Below are positions 6,701 to 11,611 of a stretch of DNA of 11,611 nt, piece by piece; position 1 is the stretch's first letter, and the number at the start of each line of letters is the position of its first letter. The notes below the pieces were generated by a model. It ran no database searches and was not told the origin of the DNA. It saw only the letters and a list, made by a program, of their open reading frames with translations. The stretch is taken from NCBI GenBank assembly GCA_031287295.1, contig JAITTH010000069.1, forward strand, positions 1 to 11,611, given 5' to 3'. The translations under genes were made by a program, and so were the position numbers. This stretch comes from Eubacteriales Family XIII. Incertae Sedis bacterium (GTDB taxonomy: Bacteria; Bacillota; Clostridia; Peptostreptococcales; Anaerovoracaceae).

Positions 6701-8451
6701 GATCCAGTGCCATTAAGCAGGTCGCATCTGCACGTTTCGGCGTAACGCTGCACTATCTGAACAACGCGCAGGAAATTCAAATTAAAATCGCACAGGGCGC
6801 GAAACCGGGTGAAGGCGGACATCTCCCCGGGCGAAAGGTCTATCCCAAAGTGGCTGAGGCGCGGCATTCAACGCCCGGCGTCGAACTCATTTCACCTCCG
6901 CCACACCACGACATCTATTCCATTGAAGACCTCGCGCAGCTCATTCGCGATCTGAAAGCCGCCAACAAAAATGCGCGCATCAGCGTGAAGCTCGTTTCGG
7001 AAGGTGGCGTTGGCACCATTGCCGTCGGGGTTGCAAAGGCCCTTGCAGATGTCATTGTTGTAAGTGGCTATGACGGCGGAACAGGTGCCGCCCCGCGCAC
7101 GAGCATTCGTCACGCAGGACTTCCCTGGGAGCTGGGGATCGCTGAAACCCATCAAAGTTTGCTCATCAACAATATGCGCAATCGTATTGTTCTGGAAACA
7201 GACGGGAAGCTGCTCACCGGCAGAGACATCATCGTTGCTGCCCTACTCGGGGCAGAGGAATTTACCTTTGCAACGGCGGTGCTCGTTGTATTGGGATGCG
7301 ATATGATGCGTGTTTGTAACCTCGATACCTGTCCCGTCGGTATCGCTACGCAAAATCCCGAGCTCTGTGCAAAATTTGCAGGGCGTCCGGAATTCGTGGA
7401 AAACCTCATGCTGTTCCTCGCGGAAGAAGTTCGCGAATGGATGGCGAGAATCGGTGTCCGCAACTTCAACGAACTGGTCGGACATGTCGAGCTATTACGG
7501 CAGGTTCATCCGATCATCAATGAAAAATCCAAAACCGTCGATTTGGCGCGTCTCCTTTACCAACCTAAGTCTGTGGACAGCGCAGGAGCACGGTATTTTA
7601 CACAGCCACAAGATCATGCACTGAGTCGCACACTCGACGAAAGTACACTCATTTCGCTGTGCGACAAAGCAATCAACAGCCCGGGCGTCAAGGCAAATTA
7701 TTCACTTCAAATTACGAACCGCGACCGCACGGTAGGTGCGATGCTTTCCGGGGAAATTGTACGAAAACACGGACCGGATGGGCTGCCGGACGCCAGCATT
7801 CATCTGCGATTCGATGGTTCTGCCGGTCTCAGCTTCGGTGCATTTTTAACAAATGGCGTGGAGCTTGAGCTGCACGGCGACTGCAACGACTACGCCGGAA
7901 AAGGTCTCTCCGGCGGACGCATCATCGTAATGCCCCCGGACGAAATAACGTTTGATCCTTCCCAAAACGTAATCATCGGAAATGTCGCGCTCTATGGGGC
8001 GACCTCGGGAGAAGTCTTTATCCGCGGTCTGGCAGGTGAGCGTTTCTGTGTACGGAATAGTGGCGCAACCGCTGTTGTGGAAGGCGTCGGCGACCATGGC
8101 TGCGAATATATGACGGGTGGCGTTGCTGTAATACTCGGGAAAACAGGGAGAAACTTTGCCGCAGGAATGTCCGGCGGTTTTGCCTTCGTCCTTAACGAAG
8201 ACGGTGACTTCAAAAAGCGATGCAATCCTGCTATGGTTTCGCTCACAAAGCTTGACGAGGAAGATGTCGAACAACTTACCATGCTTTTGAAAAAACATGC
8301 TGCCTACACGAGTAGCACGATCGCGAAACAGTTGCTTGAAAACCCGGAAAACATCTCCAAAGACTTCATTAAGGTATACCCGAACGAATATCGGAGAGTT
8401 ATGAGCGAACGAAAAAAGGCAGCAAAAAAAGCAGAAGCGGAAGCAAAATAA
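3799..8451 (+). CDS. gltB: glutamate synthase, large (alpha) subunit
   Basis: A 1550-residue cytosolic enzyme that converts glutamine and 2-oxoglutarate to two glutamates. The type-II glutaminase domain begins at C27 (HDACGIG), so a 26-residue propeptide should be removed to expose the N-terminal cysteine nucleophile. The domain runs to about residue 430. A central domain (about 470-790, including the WEDLNLTLKGIA segment) and the FMN-binding synthase barrel (GAMSYGS 921-927, KPGEGGHLPG 1002-1011) follow. C1167, C1173 and C1178 (C-x5-C-x4-C) are the 3Fe-4S ligands. The C-terminal beta-helix carries GKGLSGGR at 1367-1374. All key residues are present and the length is normal for bacterial GltB. 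The basic, alanine/lysine-rich tail is unremarkable. ATG 3799 has GGGGA about six bases upstream. gltD follows after 30 bases, indicating an NAD(P)H-type enzyme operon. Confidence 0.97.
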   Translation: MKTESGQQEMIHQHPGLYEPKFEHDACGIGMLVNIDGHKSHKLINDAVKVLANLTHRGGIGSEPESGDGAGILFQIPHLFFKKTATNSGINLPNEGEYGVAMMFGSPEPDRFDRTVATFSSIVKSEGLTVLGDRQVPTNHTRIGKTAREVCPGIRQIFIAKPKDMTEDDFERKLYIISKIAHMRIRLGEQDRDLYFYLSSISCRTIVYKGMLLPDQLNTFYLDLKDTDVKASIVLVHSRFSTNTFPSWERAHPMRYLIHNGEINTIRGNVNWVKAREAILTSEKFGDDIKKIIPVINEDGSDSAMLDDFLNLLVNAGYPLQEAIMITIPEPWENNTAMDPVTRSYYEYNSCLMEPWDGPAAICFTDGKIAGATLDRNGLRPSRYYLTKDNTLILASEVGVLQIPQEEIVKKDRLRPGRMLLIDTEQKRIIEDQEIKTTAATAKPYKEWVKKNLIQLDDLPQTDHPGETWASYLRSKQQKGVNIPYEQAIIKEELLMANRELDTPALPLIQEQKVFGYNWEDLNLTLKGIATDSDDPIASMGFDAPLAVLSNRPQLLFNYFKQLFAQVTNPPIDAIREQIVTSSDIHLGHAGNLLEPDAESCRVIRHTTPILSFADMQKLYGLNTEFNKSITLPILFNKREENGLKRALDDLFLAVDNVMDNGYNIIILSDRGASPFKVPIPSLLATAGLHHHLVKIGKRTKISIVVDTGEAREAHHLALLIGYGAEAICPWLAYDTLSDMAEQAWLTMDAQTAIENYRKAMTKTIVKIMSKMGISTIRSYHGAQIFEALGINNHVTEKYFTGTTSRIGGLSLKEIEEEAKLRHTQAFDPFTKEDGLDAGGEYKWRANGEYHLYNPENIYYLQQSCRRHDYEMFKKFTSCVNLRTRELKNIRGLLSIVEANKPLPIDTVESAQSIVKRFKVGAMSYGSISQAAHECIAIAMNRLGAKSNTGEGGELPERFIIRNDGLNRSSAIKQVASARFGVTLHYLNNAQEIQIKIAQGAKPGEGGHLPGRKVYPKVAEARHSTPGVELISPPPHHDIYSIEDLAQLIRDLKAANKNARISVKLVSEGGVGTIAVGVAKALADVIVVSGYDGGTGAAPRTSIRHAGLPWELGIAETHQSLLINNMRNRIVLETDGKLLTGRDIIVAALLGAEEFTFATAVLVVLGCDMMRVCNLDTCPVGIATQNPELCAKFAGRPEFVENLMLFLAEEVREWMARIGVRNFNELVGHVELLRQVHPIINEKSKTVDLARLLYQPKSVDSAGARYFTQPQDHALSRTLDESTLISLCDKAINSPGVKANYSLQITNRDRTVGAMLSGEIVRKHGPDGLPDASIHLRFDGSAGLSFGAFLTNGVELELHGDCNDYAGKGLSGGRIIVMPPDEITFDPSQNVIIGNVALYGATSGEVFIRGLAGERFCVRNSGATAVVEGVGDHGCEYMTGGVAVILGKTGRNFAAGMSGGFAFVLNEDGDFKKRCNPAMVSLTKLDEEDVEQLTMLLKKHAAYTSSTIAKQLLENPENISKDFIKVYPNEYRRVMSERKKAAKKAEAEAK

Positions 8452-8481
8452 AGGCGATAACGTCGAAAAGAGGAAAGAGAA

Positions 8482-9945
8482 ATGGGAAAACCAACCGGAT
8501 TTTTAGAATACAAAAGAGTGAATGCAGGGCATCGTGCAATCCAAGAGCGCATTCAAGATTTTAATGAATTTGTCATCGCGCAGCCTTATGAGTCGCTGCA
8601 CCAACAAAGCGCACGTTGTATGGACTGTGGGGTTGCTTTTTGCCATACCGGTAGAATCGTAGACGGTGCATCCATTGGTTGTCCTCTTTCAAATCTCATC
8701 CCGGAAGTCAATGATTTGGTTTATCGCAACGAAATCGAAAAAGCCTACCATCGACTCTCCAAGACCCATCCGTTTCCTGAATTTACTTCACGCGTCTGTC
8801 CTGCACTTTGCGAAGGCTCCTGCACGTTAGGCGAACACGAAGAACCTGTTTCCATCAAAGAAATCGAACGTCTCATCGTGGATGAAATGCTCGCGAAGGG
8901 CAAGATAGAACCGCGGATTCCAAGTGCGCGCACCGGAAGGAATGTTGCCGTCGTGGGTTCCGGTCCGTCCGGACTTGCCTGTGCAGACATGCTGAACCGC
9001 CTCGGAAACACCGTCACCGTTTTCGAGCGCGCCGATCGTCCCGGTGGCATTCTCATGTACGGCATTCCGAACATGAAACTCGACAAGCAACTGATTTTAA
9101 ATCGCGTGACGATTATGCAAGAAGAAGGCATCCAGTTTAATCTTTCAACCGAAGTCGGACTGGATTACCCCATTCTCTCACTGGTTCGAGACTTTGACGC
9201 GATTGTCCTCTGTGCCGGGTCCACGGCAGAGCGCACGCTGGATGTTCCCGGTAAGGATATTTTTGGTGTTATGACCGCATTGAACTTCCTGACGCGTTCC
9301 ACCAAAAATCTCCTCGACAAAAAACCGATCGATGGACTACCCGACATCAAAGGGAAAAACGTCATTGTCGTCGGTGGCGGAGACACCGGAACAGACTGCG
9401 TCGGTACGGCCATTCGCAGAGGTGCGAAAAGCGTCAAACAATATGAAATTATGCCTGAACTTCCGGCGGAACGTACGTCCGGAAACCCTTGGCCACTTTG
9501 GCCGCGCGTGCGCAAAACGGACTACGGACAGCACGAAGCCATTGAGCTGTTCGGAGAAGATCCGCGTGAATATGAAACAACCGTCAAAGAAATCGTTGGC
9601 GACGGGCGCAAGGTAACCGCCGTCCGTACGGTAAAAGTTCGATGGGAAAACGACAACGGACGCATGTTCCCGGTCGATATCCCCGGATCGATGAAAGAAC
9701 GACCTGCCGATATCGTCCTAACAGCCATGGGCTTTGTCGGTCCGGAACGAACACTCATCGATCAATTAAATTTGGAAACCAATGCGCGGGGCAATATTGC
9801 AACAGAAGAGAACGGACATAAAAGCAATCTGCTCACCGTATTTACGGCAGGCGACATGAGACGCGGTCCAAGCCTTGTCGTCTGGGCAATTTTTGAAGGT
9901 CGCCGTGCGGCGTTAGAATGTCATAATTACCTAAATACAAGATAA
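8482..9945 (+). CDS. gltD: glutamate synthase, small (beta) subunit, NAD(P)H oxidoreductase
   Basis: A 487-residue flavoprotein that takes electrons from NAD(P)H and passes them through FAD and two 4Fe-4S clusters to the GltB subunit. The N-terminal ferredoxin-like region has both cysteine sets: C46, C49, C54 and C67 (CMDCGVAFC...GCP) and C106, C110 and C114 (CPALCEGSC). The FAD dinucleotide motif GSGPSG is at 159-164. The NAD(P)H-binding motif GGGDTG is at 298-303. The C-terminal TAGDMRRGPSLVVWAI segment is the usual second FAD contact. The length fits stand-alone GltD. AGAGGA at 8469-8474 precedes the ATG by seven bases. It is 30 bases downstream of gltB with no terminator between, so the two are co-transcribed. 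Related PreA/NfnB-type proteins share the domain order, but the adjacent gltB makes GltD the clear call. Confidence 0.96.
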   Translation: MGKPTGFLEYKRVNAGHRAIQERIQDFNEFVIAQPYESLHQQSARCMDCGVAFCHTGRIVDGASIGCPLSNLIPEVNDLVYRNEIEKAYHRLSKTHPFPEFTSRVCPALCEGSCTLGEHEEPVSIKEIERLIVDEMLAKGKIEPRIPSARTGRNVAVVGSGPSGLACADMLNRLGNTVTVFERADRPGGILMYGIPNMKLDKQLILNRVTIMQEEGIQFNLSTEVGLDYPILSLVRDFDAIVLCAGSTAERTLDVPGKDIFGVMTALNFLTRSTKNLLDKKPIDGLPDIKGKNVIVVGGGDTGTDCVGTAIRRGAKSVKQYEIMPELPAERTSGNPWPLWPRVRKTDYGQHEAIELFGEDPREYETTVKEIVGDGRKVTAVRTVKVRWENDNGRMFPVDIPGSMKERPADIVLTAMGFVGPERTLIDQLNLETNARGNIATEENGHKSNLLTVFTAGDMRRGPSLVVWAIFEGRRAALECHNYLNTR

Positions 9946-9998
9946 ATAGCCTCTTTCTTTCTGTAAAAAAAACACGTGGATTCTGTCCTATTTTAATC

Positions 9999-10027
9999 TT
10001 GACAATCTTTGTCCAGTATACTATAGT
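9999..10027 (+). promoter_or_regulatory. sigma-A promoter of the Rrf2 regulator operon
   Basis: A perfect -35 TTGACA (9999-10004), a 17-base spacer and TATAGT (10022-10027) as -10. The predicted transcription start is near 10034, leaving a leader of about 52 bases to the proposed CTG start codon. Inverted repeats cover both boxes (separate entries), consistent with repression at this promoter. Confidence 0.65.
10001..10013. promoter_or_regulatory. inverted repeat at the -35 box of the Rrf2 promoter
   Basis: GACAA-TCT-TTGTC is a perfect five-base inverted repeat with a three-base spacer. It includes four bases of the -35 hexamer and abuts the next repeat. It is a candidate regulator binding half of a compound operator. 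Confidence 0.4.
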
Positions 10028-10028
10028 G
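10014..10028. promoter_or_regulatory. palindrome over the -10 box, candidate Rrf2 autoregulatory operator
   Basis: CAGTATACTATAGTG is centred on C10021 and has six complementary pairs out of seven. It fully contains the -10 hexamer TATAGT. Rrf2 regulators are dimeric, commonly control their own operon and bind AT-rich palindromes, so this is the most likely operator. The match is structural, not to a known consensus. Confidence 0.45.
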
Positions 10029-10085
10029 AGCATACAAAACAACATCATTTCGCGCACCGTTTCACTTCAAGAAAGGGGGTTTACT

Positions 10086-10544
10086 CTGGTAATCACAAGA
10101 GAAACTGACTACTCCATGCGGATTCTTCGCGCACTTTTCGGTAAAGGGAAGATCTACACCAAGGAAATATGCGAAAACGAATTTCTCCCTCAGCAATTTG
10201 CTTATCGCATATTAAAAAAAATGGAAACCGGAGGACTGGTTCGAATCACGCGGGGCATAGACGGAGGCGTAGAGCTGATTGCAGACTTAAAGAGCATCAG
10301 TATTTTTGACCTACTTAATATCCTCGACAAAAAACAAGAAATTAGTATTTGTATGCAGCCAGATTTTCAGTGCAAATGGACAGAACAGAACGGCACGTGC
10401 ATCGTGCACCAAAATCTTTATGCCGTTCAACAACAAATGAATTCGTTGCTTGAGGGCAAATCTGTGTATCAATTACTTTTTGAAACTGAATCCGGCACTA
10501 TCACAAAAGGAGGAACCACGAATGTTGTACAAAACCACGGATGA
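10086..10544 (+). CDS. Rrf2-family transcriptional regulator, probable Fe-S sensor, CTG start
   Basis: A 152-residue winged-helix regulator. The N-terminus ITRETDYSMRILRAL matches the TRETDYALRILRAL opening of a common Clostridia Rrf2 group. PQQFAYRILKKMETGGLVRITRGIDGGVELI is the recognition helix and wing, and SISIFDLLNILD starts the dimerisation helix. C89, C96 and C105 lie in the loop where IscR and NsrR bind their iron-sulfur cluster, with C-x6-C-x8-C spacing, so cluster binding is plausible but unproven. There is no ATG, GTG or TTG at the expected start. CTG 10086 is six bases after GGGGG (10075-10079) and gives exactly the family N-terminus. The upstream in-frame GTG 10026 and TTG 9999 lie inside promoter boxes. 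The 3' end overlaps the acyl-CoA dehydrogenase gene by 23 bases, implying an operon that this protein probably regulates. Confidence 0.85.
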   Translation: MVITRETDYSMRILRALFGKGKIYTKEICENEFLPQQFAYRILKKMETGGLVRITRGIDGGVELIADLKSISIFDLLNILDKKQEISICMQPDFQCKWTEQNGTCIVHQNLYAVQQQMNSLLEGKSVYQLLFETESGTITKGGTTNVVQNHG

Positions 10545-11611
10545 GCATGAAGCGCTTCGCCGTATCATCAGGGAGTTCGCCGAAACTGAAGTCAAGCCAC
10601 ATGCATTTTCACTTGACAAAGAAAACGGCTTCCCGGCAGAGGCGATTGCAAAGCTCGGCAAAATGGGGTATCTGGGAATCCCCTATCCCAAAGAATACGG
10701 TGGAGCAGGACTGGACAATATCAGCTATGCCATCGCAGTAGAAGAACTTGCTCGGGTTGACGGCGGTACAGGCGTCATTCTATCGGCACATACTTCGCTT
10801 GGATCTTATCCGATTTTCGCATTCGGAACGGAAGCGCAAAAGAAAAAATATCTCGTGCCACTGGCAAAAGGCGAAAAACTCGGAGCATTCGGTCTTACGG
10901 AACCAAATGCAGGGTCAGATGCCAGCGGAACCGAAACGACGGCAGAACTGGATGGCGATGTCTACATCTTGAACGGTGGCAAAATATTCATCACCAACGC
11001 TGATAAAGCAGACACCTACGTTGTATTTGCATTGACAACCCCCGGCATTGGCACACATGGAATCAGTGCATTCATCGTTGAAAAAGGTTGGCCCGGATTC
11101 ACCTTTGGCGATCATTACGACAAGATGGGTATCCGTTCCTCGTCCACAGCGGAACTTATTTTCAGCAATGTAAAAGTACCGAAAGAAAATCTTCTCGGTC
11201 AAGAAGGCGAAGGCTTCCGCATTGCCATGGCAACGCTTGATGGCGGACGCATCGGCATCGCAGCACAAGCACTCGGCATTGGACAAGGTGCCTTTGAAGC
11301 CGCTGTCGCCTATGCAAAAGAACGTGTGCAATTTGGAAAACCAATCGCTTTCCAACAAGCTATCTCTTTTAAAATCGCAGAAATGGCCACAAAACTCCGT
11401 GCAAGCCGACTCATGATCTACAGTGCAGCAGCATTAAAAGATGCACATGCGTCCTATGGCGTGGAAGCTGCAATGGCAAAATCGTTTGCATCAGAATGTA
11501 CACTTGAGATCGTAAACGACGCCCTACAGATTCACGGTGGAAACGGATATTTGAAGGGCATGGATGTTGAGCGTTTCTATCGCGACGCAAAAATCTGTAC
11601 CATCTACGAAG
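10522..11611 (+). CDS. acyl-CoA dehydrogenase, short-chain/butyryl-CoA type (3' truncated)
   Basis: 363 codons are visible from ATG 10522 and the frame is open to the window edge. It is an FAD enzyme that interconverts an acyl-CoA and its 2-enoyl-CoA with an electron-transferring flavoprotein partner. Visible signatures are the N-terminal helical domain, GYLGIPYPKEYGGAGLD, the first family signature GAFGLTEPNAGSD, the KIFITNADKADTYVVFA strand, FDxMG-like DKMGIRSSSTAELIF, the ERVQFGKPI FAD contact, and QIHGGNGYLKGMDVERFYRDAK. The last full codon (11608-11610) is the glutamate of TIYE, the position of the catalytic base in butyryl- and short-chain enzymes, so the active site looks intact. AAAGGAGG at 10506-10513 gives a very strong ribosome binding site. 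Substrate chain length cannot be fixed by eye. The overlap with the Rrf2 gene indicates co-transcription; etf genes downstream would be expected but are not in view. Confidence 0.93.
   Translation, partial: MLYKTTDEHEALRRIIREFAETEVKPHAFSLDKENGFPAEAIAKLGKMGYLGIPYPKEYGGAGLDNISYAIAVEELARVDGGTGVILSAHTSLGSYPIFAFGTEAQKKKYLVPLAKGEKLGAFGLTEPNAGSDASGTETTAELDGDVYILNGGKIFITNADKADTYVVFALTTPGIGTHGISAFIVEKGWPGFTFGDHYDKMGIRSSSTAELIFSNVKVPKENLLGQEGEGFRIAMATLDGGRIGIAAQALGIGQGAFEAAVAYAKERVQFGKPIAFQQAISFKIAEMATKLRASRLMIYSAAALKDAHASYGVEAAMAKSFASECTLEIVNDALQIHGGNGYLKGMDVERFYRDAKICTIYE

Noticed and set aside
9946..9998. Possible rho-independent terminator after gltD
   Set aside because: There is an A-run and a short T-rich stretch around a GGA...TCC match, but no stable stem. 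Nothing else is visible in this gap.
9842..10057. 71-codon minus-strand frame crossing the gltD end and the intergenic region
   Set aside because: Half of it is antisense to the conserved GltD C-terminus and it runs through the Rrf2 promoter. There is no family resemblance and no clear ribosome binding site.
9999..10085. Rrf2 gene starting at TTG 9999 or GTG 10026
   Set aside because: Both codons are part of the -35 or -10 boxes of the promoter, so they would not be in the mRNA made from it. They would also add residues absent from the family.
1..11611. CRISPR arrays, tRNA or rRNA genes, transposases, attachment sites, toxin-antitoxin or defence genes
   Set aside because: None were seen. 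Gaps are short, repeats are limited to the small ones listed, and all large frames are housekeeping or metabolic genes.

Overview
The window looks like ordinary chromosomal DNA from a low-to-moderate GC member of the Bacillota, most likely an anaerobic Clostridia-type organism. The signs are a GltB/GltD glutamate synthase pair, an IspE of the non-mevalonate pathway, a Ddl followed by a DUF1934 (YwiB-like) gene, a NimA-like flavoprotein, strong AGGAGG-type ribosome binding sites, and an Rrf2-type regulator coupled to an acyl-CoA dehydrogenase. The genus cannot be fixed from sequence alone.

Layout. Bases 2-370 are the 3' end of ispE. A short gap with a good promoter leads to a response regulator with a C-terminal GGDEF-family domain (464-1420). 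Next comes a compact cluster: D-alanine--D-alanine ligase (1469-2539), an overlapping DUF1934 beta-barrel gene (2508-2945), and a 31-residue single-span membrane protein (2948-3043). A convergent gene on the minus strand (3089-3571) encodes a NimA/PNPOx-type flavin-binding protein. A 227-base divergent regulatory region (3572-3798) follows. It holds a near-consensus promoter, with an inverted repeat over its -35 box, driving gltB (3799-8451) and gltD (8482-9945). The last part has a promoter embedded in two inverted repeats, an Rrf2 regulator that appears to start at CTG (10086-10544), and a 23-base-overlapping acyl-CoA dehydrogenase (10522 to past the window end) that is cut right after its expected catalytic glutamate.

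How they work together. gltBD makes glutamate from glutamine and 2-oxoglutarate. ddl feeds peptidoglycan synthesis and ispE feeds isoprenoid (including undecaprenyl carrier) synthesis, but these need not be co-regulated. The Rrf2 protein has three cysteines spaced much like Fe-S members of its family, and it overlaps the acyl-CoA dehydrogenase gene. The simplest reading is a redox- or iron-sulfur-sensing, autoregulated switch for an acyl-CoA/butyrate-type pathway.

I do not see a clearly new multi-gene system, mobile element, CRISPR array or RNA gene. The most interesting points are small-scale: a probable CTG start with paired operator-like repeats at the Rrf2 gene, a promoter placement that predicts a leaderless ddl transcript, an operator-like palindrome at the gltB promoter, an altered GGDDF diguanylate cyclase motif, and an easily missed 31-residue membrane protein.
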